Assembly: GCA_027483505.1 (NCBI GenBank)
Contig: JAIXUP010000064.1
Span: forward strand, 1-56,829
Direction: 5' to 3'
DNA: 56,829 bases
From: Hyphomicrobiales bacterium
GTDB lineage: Bacteria; Pseudomonadota; Alphaproteobacteria; Rhizobiales; Beijerinckiaceae
Shown here: positions 31,665 to 40,650 of the stretch, one piece after another
Position numbering within the stretch: position 1 is the first letter of the stretch
How the letters are laid out: each line of letters begins with the position of its first letter
The notes under the pieces: model-generated
Told to the model about the DNA's origin: nothing
The model's input: only the letters and a program-made list of their open reading frames with translations
The model's database searches: none
Program-made: the position numbers and the translations under genes

Positions 31665-31961
31665 TCAGACATGGATCGGCGCGGAATGGGTGTGAAACAC
31701 CTTCAGCCGGCGGAACAGCGGCGTGTCGTAATTCGACGGCGTCTCGGCCTTGCCGGTGATCCAGGCGTAGATATCGCGGTCCGGCGCCTCGATCAGCAAT
31801 TCGAACACGGCCAGATCGGCCTCGCTCATCGTCCGGATTTCCGCGTCCGTGAACGAGCCCATCAGCAGGTCCATCTCGCGCGTTCCGCGATGCCATGCGC
31901 GGAACAGAATGCGGCGGCGGCGGGGCTCCAGCTCGGAACTGCTGACGCTCGTGCCTGTCAT
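31665..31961 (-). CDS. sdhE: Succinate dehydrogenase assembly factor SdhE
   Basis: A 98-residue flavinylation factor that helps attach FAD covalently to SdhA. ATG 31961 has a strong GGAGG 5 bases upstream, which decides against the longer frame. The key RGxxE motif is R25-G-T-R-E29 in AWHRGTREMDLLMG, and DIYAWITG is the conserved C-terminal segment. It is between mfd and recG, the standard location in Hyphomicrobiales, and probably co-transcribed with mfd (48-base gap). Confidence 0.95.
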   Translation of the reverse strand: MTGTSVSSSELEPRRRRILFRAWHRGTREMDLLMGSFTDAEIRTMSEADLAVFELLIEAPDRDIYAWITGKAETPSNYDTPLFRRLKVFHTHSAPIHV

Positions 31962-32023
31962 CAAAACCTCCACCGCAAAAGGCAAGCGCCGCGGAGCGCG
32001 TTTCGCCCCTCGGTCCGACCACG

Positions 32024-32052
32024 GGTATAGCGACGCGTCCTGTGCTTGTCAG
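32024..32052 (-). promoter_or_regulatory. Candidate sigma-70 promoter for sdhE-mfd
   Basis: On the minus strand CTGACA (32052-32047) and TATACC (32029-32024) are spaced by exactly 17 bases, about 60 bases before the sdhE start in the divergent region shared with recG. Confidence 0.45.
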
Positions 32053-32135
32053 TGCCAAAAAACCGGCTGCGGCAAAGTTGCGGCACGCGCCGGACACTCA
32101 TCCCAACGGACGCAGAATCTTGCTATCACCCCTCA

Positions 32136-34238
32136 ATGCGTCCCTCGCTGCTCGACCCGTTGTTCGCGCCAATCACTTCCCTGCCCGGCATCGGGCCGAA
32201 GTTGGCGGCCCTCTACGATCGGCTGCTCGGCGAGCCGGATCGGCCGGCGCGCGTCCTCGATCTTGTCTTTCACCTGCCCCAGTCCGGCATTGACCGCAGG
32301 ACGTCGGGCTCGATCATCGATGCGCCCACGGGCGAAACCGCCACCTTTGCGGCCCGTGTCGCCGAGCATCGCCCGGCGCCGCCCGGCAAGGGCCGCGCGC
32401 CCTACAGGGTGCTGGTCGAGGACGAAACCGGCGACGTCAGCTTGGTGTTCTTCAAGGCCGATCCCGGACGCATCCGCCAGATGCTGCCGGTCGGCGAGAT
32501 CCGCTACATTTCGGGCAGGATCGAGATGTGGGACGGGCGGCGGCAGATGGTGCATCCCGACCGTGTCCTCGACCTGGCCGCTTTTCAACGCATGCCAAGT
32601 GTCGAGCCTGTCTACGGCATGACCGAGGGGCTGTCCTCGCGCATGCTGGCGCGGGCTGCCGAAGCGGCTTTGGCCCGTCTGCCGAAACTGCCCGAATGGC
32701 AGGACAGGGCCTGGCTCGACCAGAACGGCCTGCCGGACTTTGCCGATGCCCTCACGGCCCTGCACAAGCCGCCGGAGGTCGAGGCACTGTCGCCGGAAAC
32801 GGTCGCCCGCCGCCGGCTCGCCTATGATGAACTGCTCGCCAGCCAGCTTGCCCTGGCGCTGGTCCGTTCCGTGCGCCGGCGCAGCCCCGGCCGCCGCAAT
32901 GTCGGCGACGGGCATCTGATCACAGCGCTTGCGCGCGCCCTGCCCTATGAACTGACCCGCAGCCAGACAGAGGCGGTCGCCCAGATCCGCGCCGACATGG
33001 CCAAGCCGGAACGCATGCTGCGCCTGCTGCAGGGCGATGTCGGCTCAGGCAAGACGGCCGTGGCGATGATGGCCATGGCGAGCGCGGCGGAAGCCGGACG
33101 GCAATCAGCCCTGATGGCCCCAACCGAAATCCTTGCCCGCCAGCACGCCGAGCGGCTTGGCGGGCAGGCCGCGGCGATCGGCCTGACGCTGGCGCTGCTG
33201 ACCGGGCGCGACAAGGGCGCGGATCGCGCGCGCGTGCTGGCGGGGCTGGCCGACGACTCGATCAACCTTGTCGTCGGCACGCATGCCCTGTTTCAGGATC
33301 AGGTCGTCTTCCACGATCTCGGGCTGGCCGTGGTCGATGAACAGCACCGCTTCGGAGTCCACCAGCGCCTGTCGATCGGGGCGAAGGGCGAGGCCGTTGA
33401 CGTGCTGGTCATGACCGCAACGCCGATCCCGCGCACGCTGGCGCTGACCTGGTTCGGCGACATGGACGTCTCGGTGCTCAGCGAAAAGCCGGCTGGCCGG
33501 AAGCCGATCACCACACGGGCGGTATCCCTCGACCGCTATGACGAGGTCGTTGACGCTGTCGGACGCGCCGTGGATGCCGGAGCGCAGGTTTACTGGGTCT
33601 GTCCGCTGGTCGCGGAGAGTGAAACCCTTGAGGTCTCCGCAGCCACGGACCGTTTCGAGGCCTTGGCGGAACGCTTCGGCTCCAGGGTCGGCCTGCTGCA
33701 TGGCCAGATGGCGGGCCGCGACAAGGATGCAGCAATGGCGCGCTTCGAAGCGGGGCAAACTGCTGTGCTCGTATCGACAACCGTCATCGAGGTCGGCGTG
33801 GACGTCCCGAACGCCACCGTGATGGTGATCGAACATGCCGAGCGCTTCGGGCTGGCGCAGCTGCATCAGTTGCGCGGCCGGATCGGGCGGGGATCGGCGG
33901 CTTCCACCTGCATCCTGCTCTACAAGGGTCCGCTTGGCCCGGTGGCGGAAGCGCGCATCGCGATCATGCGGGAAACCGAGGATGGCTTCCGCATCGCCGA
34001 GGAAGACCTCAGGCTGCGCGGCGAAGGCGAGGTGCTCGGCACGCGTCAATCGGGCATGCCGGGCTTCAGGATCGCCCGGCCAGACATCGACGCGGACCTG
34101 CTTGCGGCTGCCCGGGACGACGCCAGGCTGATTGTCGACAAGGACCCCGAATTGACGACGAAACGGGGGCAGGCGCTGCGCATTCTGCTCTATCTGTTCG
34201 AGCGCGACGCGGCCGTCAGGCTGATCCGAGCAGGCTGA
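32136..34238 (+). CDS. recG: ATP-dependent DNA helicase RecG
   Basis: Branch-migrating helicase that regresses stalled forks. ATG 32136 gives 700 residues; the longer frame runs back to 32046 without support. The wedge/OB domain spans about 50-200, followed by the helicase core with Walker A LLQGDVGSGKTA, DEQHRFG box, ATPIPRTLAL and the C-terminal HQLRGRIGRG. A conserved TRP-like hairpin region follows (GEVLGTRQSGMPGFRIA). Divergent from sdhE. Confidence 0.97.
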   Translation: MRPSLLDPLFAPITSLPGIGPKLAALYDRLLGEPDRPARVLDLVFHLPQSGIDRRTSGSIIDAPTGETATFAARVAEHRPAPPGKGRAPYRVLVEDETGDVSLVFFKADPGRIRQMLPVGEIRYISGRIEMWDGRRQMVHPDRVLDLAAFQRMPSVEPVYGMTEGLSSRMLARAAEAALARLPKLPEWQDRAWLDQNGLPDFADALTALHKPPEVEALSPETVARRRLAYDELLASQLALALVRSVRRRSPGRRNVGDGHLITALARALPYELTRSQTEAVAQIRADMAKPERMLRLLQGDVGSGKTAVAMMAMASAAEAGRQSALMAPTEILARQHAERLGGQAAAIGLTLALLTGRDKGADRARVLAGLADDSINLVVGTHALFQDQVVFHDLGLAVVDEQHRFGVHQRLSIGAKGEAVDVLVMTATPIPRTLALTWFGDMDVSVLSEKPAGRKPITTRAVSLDRYDEVVDAVGRAVDAGAQVYWVCPLVAESETLEVSAATDRFEALAERFGSRVGLLHGQMAGRDKDAAMARFEAGQTAVLVSTTVIEVGVDVPNATVMVIEHAERFGLAQLHQLRGRIGRGSAASTCILLYKGPLGPVAEARIAIMRETEDGFRIAEEDLRLRGEGEVLGTRQSGMPGFRIARPDIDADLLAAARDDARLIVDKDPELTTKRGQALRILLYLFERDAAVRLIRAG

Positions 34239-34430
34239 CGCCTGCCGGATGCGCCGCCACGACGCTCGTTCGGCCTGCGGTGGCCGATTGGGCGTTGCAG
34301 GAAGAGCCGCGGTGCATGCAAGATGGCATGCCGACAAACCAGTTTGCGTTTTTGGCGCAAAGCGACAACAACAGGAACGTAGCGCGCCAGTTCCGCTGCG
34401 ACGACCGCCATAACCTCTTTCGGACATCCC

Positions 34431-35144
34431 ATGACAGTTGCCCCGCTTCCCCTTGACCCCCAGGTCGTCGCCACCCTCGGCGCGGTCACGACCGCCACGA
34501 TCACGACCATCCTTCTCAAGAAGGGTCTCAGGAATGTCTGGATGCGCGGATCGAAGCCGATCCGGGCTGGCCAGACGCGACTGGTCGGCCGGGCCTTCAC
34601 CTTGCGGTTCGTGCCCATGCGCGAGGATCTCGCAACCCCTGAATCCTGGTCATCGCCGATTTCGACGCGCGCAGCGATCGAAGCGATGCCCGAAGGCTGC
34701 GTGGCCGTTGCCGGCGCGATGGGCATCGTCGACGCCGGCATCTTCGGCGACATCCTGTGCGCGCGCATGGCGAAGAAGGGTGTCGGAGGCCTCGTGACCG
34801 ACGGTGTCGTCCGCGATCTCGCCGGCGTGCTCGGAACCGGCCTGCCGGTCTGGTGCCAGGGCGCGGCGGCGCCGGCCTCGGTCGCAGGCCTGACTTTCGT
34901 CAACTGGCAAGAGCCGATCGGATGCGGCGGCGTCGCGGTGTATCCGAACGATGTCGTGGTCGTGGACGATGACGGTGCGGTGCTGATTCCGCAGGCCCTC
35001 GTCGACGACGTGATGAAGCTGGCGCCCGAACAGGAGCGCATGGAAGCCTGGATAATGGACGAGATCGCACGTGGTGCGGCGCTGCCGGGGCTCTATCCCA
35101 TGAACGCCGCCACAAAGGCCCGCTACGACGCATCGAAAGGCTGA
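34431..35144 (+). CDS. RraA-like / HMG-CHA aldolase-family protein
   Basis: A 237-residue member of the RraA-like superfamily, which includes class II pyruvate aldolases (4-hydroxy-4-methyl-2-oxoglutarate aldolase) and the RNase E inhibitor RraA. The signature GVGGLVTDGVVRDLAG supplies Arg128 and Asp129, the substrate and metal residues of the aldolases; the D-x(20)-R-D pattern (DAGIFGDIL, about 101) is also present. It is 4 bases ahead of a fumarylacetoacetate hydrolase gene, so a 2-oxoacid catabolic role is likelier than RNase regulation. Confidence 0.88.
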   Translation: MTVAPLPLDPQVVATLGAVTTATITTILLKKGLRNVWMRGSKPIRAGQTRLVGRAFTLRFVPMREDLATPESWSSPISTRAAIEAMPEGCVAVAGAMGIVDAGIFGDILCARMAKKGVGGLVTDGVVRDLAGVLGTGLPVWCQGAAAPASVAGLTFVNWQEPIGCGGVAVYPNDVVVVDDDGAVLIPQALVDDVMKLAPEQERMEAWIMDEIARGAALPGLYPMNAATKARYDASKG

Positions 35145-35148
35145 CAGC

Positions 35149-35835
35149 ATGGATCATTTCGTCTTTTCGCCATCGGCCGTCAGCGCCATCCCCGTCGCCG
35201 GCGGCGGGCTGTTTCCGGTTCGCCGCATCTTCTGCGTCGGGCGCAACTACGCCGAACATGTGCGCGAGATGGGCGGCGATCCGGATCGCGAAGACCCGTT
35301 CTTCTTCACCAAACCGGCAGACGCGGTCGTGATCGAAGGAGCTGCGACGCCCTACCCGCCCGCGACATCGGACCTGCATCACGAGATGGAACTTGTGGTG
35401 GCGATCGGCGCGGGTGGCGCGGAGATCGACGAGGCCCATGCGCTCGACCACATCTTCGGATACGCTGCCGGTCTGGACATGACGCGGCGCGATCTTCAGG
35501 CGGCAGCCAAGAAGGCCGGCCGGCCGTGGGACATGTCGAAGGGCTTCGATCACTCGGCGCCGATCGGCGATATTGCCCCGGCGGCCACAATCGGCCATCC
35601 GGCGTCGGGGCTGATCGAACTCACGGTCAACGGCAAGGTGCGCCAATCGTCCGACCTGGCGAAGATGATCTGGACCGTTCCCGAAACGATCGCCTATCTC
35701 TCGCGGCAGGTGCGGCTGTGCCCAGGCGACCTGATCATGACGGGGACGCCTGAAGGCGTCGCTGCGGTGGTCAAGGGCGACCTCCTCGAAGGTCGTATTG
35801 CCGGCGTTGGCAACGTCCGCACGCAGATCATCTGA
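35149..35835 (+). CDS. Fumarylacetoacetate hydrolase (FAH)-family protein
   Basis: A 228-residue FAH-fold enzyme (fumarylpyruvate/acylpyruvate hydrolase or oxaloacetate-decarboxylase type). VGRNYAEHVREMG is the substrate-lid His region, HHEMELVVAIG gives the metal-binding Glu pair, GYAAGLDMTRRDLQ the metal Asp, and DLIMTGTPEGV the C-terminal signature. It starts 4 bases after the RraA-like gene, so the two form an operon. Likely substrate is a C4-C7 2-oxo or 2,4-dioxo acid; not determined. Confidence 0.92.
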   Translation: MDHFVFSPSAVSAIPVAGGGLFPVRRIFCVGRNYAEHVREMGGDPDREDPFFFTKPADAVVIEGAATPYPPATSDLHHEMELVVAIGAGGAEIDEAHALDHIFGYAAGLDMTRRDLQAAAKKAGRPWDMSKGFDHSAPIGDIAPAATIGHPASGLIELTVNGKVRQSSDLAKMIWTVPETIAYLSRQVRLCPGDLIMTGTPEGVAAVVKGDLLEGRIAGVGNVRTQII

Positions 35836-35874
35836 GCAAGGGGTGCGCAGCGGAACCGCTTGCGCTCCAATGAT

Positions 35875-36060
35875 CTAGTACCCCCCCGGCTCTGACGTCG
35901 CGGGCTGCGGGGTCGAGCTCTGCGGGGCGCGTGCGGCGCGCACCGGGGGCGCAGCCGGTGAAACGGTTGAAGCGGAACTGCCGGGTTCGGATGTCGACTG
36001 GCAGGAGCCCAGCCCCAGGACGACCACGACGAACAGCAACAGTGACGAAGACTTCACCAC
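35875..36060 (-). CDS. Small Pro/Ser-rich lipoprotein
   Basis: A 61-residue protein with a short hydrophobic signal (LLLFVVVVLGLGSC) ending in the lipobox LGSC at Cys20, then a low-complexity Ser/Pro/Ala/Thr tail. The first of two adjacent GTG codons (36060) is taken as start because AGAGG lies 5 bases upstream. It stands between the convergent FAH gene and the DHDPS-family gene on its own strand. Its size makes it less certain, but the lipobox argues for a real gene. Confidence 0.55.
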   Translation of the reverse strand: MVKSSSLLLFVVVVLGLGSCQSTSEPGSSASTVSPAAPPVRAARAPQSSTPQPATSEPGGY

Positions 36061-36128
36061 AACTGCCTCTCTTCGCTCATTGGCAGAAAGCAGGAGCGTG
36101 CGCGGCGATTGCGGCTGAAATCAGGCCG

Positions 36129-37064
36129 CTAGCCGAGCGCCCTGGCGAGCGGATAGGACGCCGCCAGACGCGCCAGCAGGTAGCCGACCTCAGCCTTGGC
36201 CGCGCTGCTCAGGGCCGCAGCGGGCTTGCGCTGCGCTTCATGCGCGATCAGGCCGCGGCGCATCAGGACATGCTTGCGCACGGCCAGGCCGACTCCGGGC
36301 TGTTGCTCATAGCGCAACAGTGGCAGATGCATGTCGAACAGGTCATGGGCGGCATCCCGCTCCCCGGCCTTCTGCAGGCGCACGACGTCGATCAGCAATT
36401 CGGGAAAGGCATAGCCCGTGTTGGAGCCGTCCGCGCCGCGTTCCATCTCGAAATCGAGGAACAGCCCGCCATTGGCCACCATGATCGAGATCGGCCGCAT
36501 CGACCCATCCGACTGGAAACCACGAAGGGCGCTGATCTTCTCAAGGCCCGGCCAGTCCTCGGCCTTCAGCATCAAGCAGGACGGATGCGCCATGACGATC
36601 CGGCGGATCACGCCCGGCGTCATCAGCACCGTGGTCATCAGCGGATAATCCTGAATCACGAACGGGACATCCGCGCCGATTGCGTCCACGGCCTGTGCGT
36701 AGTAACCGACGATCTGGTCATCGGTGCGCAAGGTGTTGGGCGGCGCGATCATCACGCCGGCGGCGCCAGCCTCCATCGCCTCGCGCGCCAGCGACCGCAT
36801 GGCGGCAAAGCCGGGCGCCGACACGCCGACGATCACGGGCAGGCCCTGCATCAGGGCAACCGAGCGCTTGACCAGCGCCAGCGACTCCGCCGGCTCCAGC
36901 TTTGGCGCCTCGCCCATCATGCCAAGCACCGTCAGGCCGTCTGAACCGATCGCGTGATAGTGCCCGTAGAGTTTGTCCACGCTGGCCCAGTCGATCTCGC
37001 CGGTCGGCAGAAAAGGGGTTGGCGCGATCGGAAACACACCACCGGTTTGGGCAGAAAGCGGCAT
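36129..37064 (-). CDS. Dihydrodipicolinate synthase / N-acetylneuraminate lyase family aldolase
   Basis: A 311-residue class I (Schiff-base) aldolase of the DHDPS/NAL family. GMMGE (48-52) is the phosphate/carboxylate loop, Tyr140 (VIQDYP) and the Schiff-base Lys167 (CLMLKAED) are present. ATG 37064 is used; GTG 37094 would add ten residues. It is not DapA by sequence feel, and may be a keto-sugar-acid lyase (such as KDG or 4-hydroxy-2-oxoglutarate type). It faces the RraA-FAH pair, which also handle 2-oxo acids. Confidence 0.88.
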   Translation of the reverse strand: MPLSAQTGGVFPIAPTPFLPTGEIDWASVDKLYGHYHAIGSDGLTVLGMMGEAPKLEPAESLALVKRSVALMQGLPVIVGVSAPGFAAMRSLAREAMEAGAAGVMIAPPNTLRTDDQIVGYYAQAVDAIGADVPFVIQDYPLMTTVLMTPGVIRRIVMAHPSCLMLKAEDWPGLEKISALRGFQSDGSMRPISIMVANGGLFLDFEMERGADGSNTGYAFPELLIDVVRLQKAGERDAAHDLFDMHLPLLRYEQQPGVGLAVRKHVLMRRGLIAHEAQRKPAAALSSAAKAEVGYLLARLAASYPLARALG

Positions 37065-37183
37065 CTGGAAACGTCCCGTAGGCGCGGCCAACACAGACCA
37101 TCTCAGCCAATCCGCGCAGACCGACTGGCCTTTTCGCTTCGCGCGCTATCGCGTCAGATGCAAGGGCAATTTGACGACGGCTG

Positions 37184-38557
37184 TCATGCAGCGGCTGCAA
37201 TCACCCGGTTTCGGCCTTCGCCCTTGGCGCGGTACAGCGCCTCGTCGGCACGCTTCATCATCTGCGCAGGCCCAAGATCGCCGGCGCGGCGGCTGCTGAC
37301 GCCGATCGACACCGTCACCGGGATCTGGCTTGCCCCTCCGTAAATCGCGAACGGGCTGCCTTCGATCTGCGCGCGGATGCGCTCCGCCACTGCGGCGGCG
37401 GCATGAAGGCTTGTTTCGGGCAGCACCACCACGACTTCCTCGCCGCCCATGCGCGCCACCACATCGACAATGCGTGTGGCGTCTTTCACGCGGCGGGCGA
37501 ACTCGCGCAGCACGTCGTCGCCGGCATCATGGCCATAGCCATCGTTGACCGACTTGAACTTGTCGATGTCGAGCATCAGCACCGCGAGGTCACGCGCGCG
37601 GATCGCCGACTCGTCAAACAGCCCGGCGAAATGCGTTTCGAGGTAGCGGCGGTTGTGCAGGCCAGTGAGCTGGTCCGTCACGGCCATCTCGATCGAGGTC
37701 TGAACCCCGTCGCGCAGGCGGTCGGCGTAGCGCTTGCGCTTGACCTGCGTCTTCACCCGCGCAAGCAACTCGTTGCGATCCACCGGACGCACCAGAAAAT
37801 CGTGAACGCCCAGTTCAAGGCCGCGCAGGATGCGCATGCGGTCTTCCGTTTCGCCGACCATGAGAATCGCCGAATTGCGCGTCCGCTCCAGCGAGCGGAG
37901 CTGGGTGCACAGGCGCAGCCCGTCGAAATCCGCCAGCCCCAGCGACACGATCACCAGTTCAAAACCGCCTTCGGCCGCGCGCACCAGTCCCTTGTGCGGA
38001 TCGGCCTCGATCTCAACCATGTGCAGCTTGTCGAGCGCGCCCCTGATGCGTTCCGAGGAACTCACGCGGTCATCGACGATCAGGATCGAGGCCCTGTCGC
38101 CGGCGTCGCTGGCCGCCGCGGCGATCGGGTCGGAAATCCCGAGATCCCGCGAGGCGAGCGCACGGCTGCGCAATTCGTCGGTCATCGCCTTGAGCCGGGC
38201 CAGGCTGCGCACCCGCGCAAACAGCGCCGTGTCGTCGAGCGGCTTGGTCAGGAAATCATCCGCGCCGGCATCAAGCCCCTTGAGCCGGTCGCTGGGCTGG
38301 TCGAGCGCGGTCACCATCACGACCGGAATATGGGCAGTCTGGGCCGAGGCCTTGAGACGGCGGCAGACCTCGAACCCGTCCATGCCCGGCATCATCACAT
38401 CGAGCAGGACGATGTCCACCGCGCCGGTCGCGCACAGGCGGAGCGCATCAGGCCCGTTGCTCGCCGAGGCGACATCGAAATACTCCGCCGACAGCTTCGC
38501 TTCGAGAAGCTTCACATTGGTCAGGATGTCATCGACGACCAGAACACGCGCGCTCAT
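37184..38557 (-). CDS. pleD: Response regulator PleD, diguanylate cyclase
   Basis: A 457-residue REC-REC-GGDEF protein that makes c-di-GMP and controls polar development. The first receiver holds the phospho-acceptor Asp53 (LLDVMMPGMDG); the second (about 150-270) lacks it, as in known PleD. The active-site loop is GGEEV (371-375) rather than GGEEF, while the inhibitory I-site R362-x-x-D365 is intact. It is 15 bases downstream of divK on the same strand, the standard operon. Confidence 0.95.
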   Translation of the reverse strand: MSARVLVVDDILTNVKLLEAKLSAEYFDVASASNGPDALRLCATGAVDIVLLDVMMPGMDGFEVCRRLKASAQTAHIPVVMVTALDQPSDRLKGLDAGADDFLTKPLDDTALFARVRSLARLKAMTDELRSRALASRDLGISDPIAAAASDAGDRASILIVDDRVSSSERIRGALDKLHMVEIEADPHKGLVRAAEGGFELVIVSLGLADFDGLRLCTQLRSLERTRNSAILMVGETEDRMRILRGLELGVHDFLVRPVDRNELLARVKTQVKRKRYADRLRDGVQTSIEMAVTDQLTGLHNRRYLETHFAGLFDESAIRARDLAVLMLDIDKFKSVNDGYGHDAGDDVLREFARRVKDATRIVDVVARMGGEEVVVVLPETSLHAAAAVAERIRAQIEGSPFAIYGGASQIPVTVSIGVSSRRAGDLGPAQMMKRADEALYRAKGEGRNRVIAAAA

Positions 38558-38572
38558 GACATTTTTCCTGCT

Positions 38573-38944
38573 TCAAGCCGGCCCGAGATAGGCACGAACC
38601 GTCTCGAGAAATTTGGCAACCGAAATTGGTTTCGAGAGATACGCTTCGCAGCCGCCGCGCAGCATGCGCTCCTCGTCGCCCTTCATCGCAAACGCCGTTA
38701 CGGCGATGACGGGGATCGAGCTGATGCGATCATCCTCCTTGATCCAGCGCGTCACATCCAGCCCGGACACTTCTGGCAGCTGGATGTCCATCAGAATCAG
38801 GTCAGGCTTGTGCAGGCGCGTCAGTTCAAGTGCCTCGATCCCATCCGATGTTTTCAGGGTCGCATAGCCATGAGCTTCCAACAAATCATTGAAAAGCTTC
38901 ATATTCAGTGCGTTGTCCTCAACGATCAGAACAGTTTTGGCCAT
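38573..38944 (-). CDS. divK: Single-domain response regulator DivK
   Basis: A 123-residue receiver domain with acidic pocket residues Glu9-Asp10, phospho-acceptor Asp53 (LILMDIQLP), the conserved Thr (VIAVTAF) and Lys (YLSKPI). DivK relays phosphate from PleC/DivJ and governs CckA-CtrA. ATG 38944 starts [11 protein letters not shown]; the longer frame is unsupported. Adjacent pleD and the divergent DUF3572 gene are typical of the order. Confidence 0.97.
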   Translation of the reverse strand: MAKTVLIVEDNALNMKLFNDLLEAHGYATLKTSDGIEALELTRLHKPDLILMDIQLPEVSGLDVTRWIKEDDRISSIPVIAVTAFAMKGDEERMLRGGCEAYLSKPISVAKFLETVRAYLGPA

Positions 38945-39076
38945 GATCCCATTCCTGCTGCGAATTGAGCCCAAACCGCAGCTTGAACCACCATGCCGCG
39001 CAGCCTACGCTCCGGACCATAGGGAAGACATGTTTAAGAAACGCAAACCCGACTGCAAAAAAATTGGCAGAGTCAA

Positions 39077-39361
39077 ATGAGGCAAAGACTTGATCGTGAA
39101 CAGGCCGAGATGATCGCCATCCGGGCGCTGGGCTCTCTGGCGTCGGACCCCGAACGCCTTGGCCGCTTTCTCGCCGTCACCGGGCTTGGCCCCGAGAACC
39201 TGCGCGCGGCAGCCAGCGACAGCGCCTTTCTCGCCAGCGTCCTCGACTACATTGTGGCCGACGAAAGCCTGCTGGTGTCACTGGCCGGGAACCTCGGCCT
39301 CCCGCCGGACAGCTTCGCCCGGGCACACGCGGTCCTCGGCGCATCCCATCCGGATGGCTGA
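39077..39361 (+). CDS. DUF3572 family protein
   Basis: A 94-residue acidic helical protein (AEMIAIRALGSLASDPERLGRFLA, LDYIVADESLLVSLA) matching DUF3572, a family almost limited to alphaproteobacteria. No enzymatic residues are evident. It is divergent from divK and two bases ahead of dinB, so it is likely coupled with Pol IV. Function unknown. Confidence 0.85.
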   Translation: MRQRLDREQAEMIAIRALGSLASDPERLGRFLAVTGLGPENLRAAASDSAFLASVLDYIVADESLLVSLAGNLGLPPDSFARAHAVLGASHPDG

Positions 39362-39363
39362 CC

Positions 39364-40650
39364 ATGCGCGCGCTGTGCCGCGATTGCCTGCAGGACGCGC
39401 AGCTGGAAGCCCCTGGCAGGCGCTGTCTCGCCTGCGGAAGCCCACGCCTGCTGCACCATCCGGAGCGCGACGAGTTGACGATTGCCCATATCGACTGCGA
39501 CGCCTTCTATGCCTCGGTCGAGAAGCGCGACAACCCGACCCTCGCTGACAAGCCGGTGATCATCGGTGGCGGCAAGCGCGGCGTGGTCTCGACCTGCTGC
39601 TATGTCGCCCGCACCTTTGGGGTGAGATCAGCCATGCCCATGTTCAAGGCGCTGGAGGCTTGCCCGGATGCTGTCGTCATCCGCCCTGACATGGCCAAAT
39701 ACGTCCGCATCGGCCGCGACATCCGGCAGATGATGCTGGAACTGACCCCGCTGGTGGAGCCGCTCTCGATCGACGAAGCCTTCCTGGATCTGGGCGGCAC
39801 CGAGAGGCTGCATGGCCGAAGCCCCGCCCTGACGCTCGCCGTCTTTGCCCGGCGCGTCGAAAACGAGGTCGGAATCACGGTCTCTGTCGGCCTTTCCTAT
39901 GCGAAGTTCCTCGCCAAGATCGCCTCGGACATGAACAAGCCGCGCGGCTTCTCGATTCTCGGGCGCGCGGAAGCCGTCGCCTTCCTCGCGGCGCGTCCGC
40001 TCGGGATCCTCCCCGGCGTCGGCAAGGCGGCGGTTGAGAAGCTCGCGGAGCTTGGATTCAGGCGCGTCGGAGACCTCGCGGACGCGCCGGTCGAGCAGCT
40101 CTTTCGTGCGCTCGGCAAGGACGGGCCCCGGCTCCAGCGCCTGAGCCGGGGGATCGACGACCGCACGATCTCGCCCGAGCGCGACGCCAAGAGCGTCTCG
40201 TCCGAAACCACGTTTGACAACGACATGGCCGACCTTGCGGACCTGGAGCCAATCATGTGGCGCATGGCCGAAAAGACTGCGGCCCGCCTCCGCAAGGCCG
40301 GCCTCTCGGGCCAAACCGTGACCCTGAAGCTCAAGACGGCCGATTTCAGGCTGCTGACGCGGTCTCGGCAGTTGCATGAGCCGACCCAACTCGCCAAGCG
40401 GCTCTATGACGAAGCCCATGCATTGCTCGCCGCCGAACCCAAGCGGCAGCGTTACCGCCTTCTTGGCGTCGGGGTAACAGACCTCGGCAACGGCGCCCTC
40501 GCCGACCATGGCGATCTCGCCGACACGGCCACGCCGCGCATCGCGGCCATGGAGCGCGCCATCGAAACACTGCGGGGAAAATTCGGCAGCGAAGCCGTGA
40601 TCAAGGGTGTCGGGCTGGGCCGGGAAACGGCTACTTCGCGCAAGCGCTAG
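39364..40650 (+). CDS. dinB: DNA polymerase IV (DinB) with N-terminal zinc ribbon
   Basis: Y-family translesion polymerase, 428 residues. The catalytic acids lie in AHIDCDAFYASVE and SIDEAFLDL; CCYVARTFGVRSAMPMF is the dNTP-binding palm/fingers; the HhH region is LPGVGKAAVEKLAELG and the little finger follows. An extra 30-residue N-terminal segment has two Cys pairs (CRDC and CLAC), a zinc-ribbon-like feature of one alphaproteobacterial DinB subgroup. Its end overlaps convergent eipB by 20 bases. It lacks an obvious C-terminal clamp-binding peptide, so that cannot be confirmed. Confidence 0.94.
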   Translation: MRALCRDCLQDAQLEAPGRRCLACGSPRLLHHPERDELTIAHIDCDAFYASVEKRDNPTLADKPVIIGGGKRGVVSTCCYVARTFGVRSAMPMFKALEACPDAVVIRPDMAKYVRIGRDIRQMMLELTPLVEPLSIDEAFLDLGGTERLHGRSPALTLAVFARRVENEVGITVSVGLSYAKFLAKIASDMNKPRGFSILGRAEAVAFLAARPLGILPGVGKAAVEKLAELGFRRVGDLADAPVEQLFRALGKDGPRLQRLSRGIDDRTISPERDAKSVSSETTFDNDMADLADLEPIMWRMAEKTAARLRKAGLSGQTVTLKLKTADFRLLTRSRQLHEPTQLAKRLYDEAHALLAAEPKRQRYRLLGVGVTDLGNGALADHGDLADTATPRIAAMERAIETLRGKFGSEAVIKGVGLGRETATSRKR

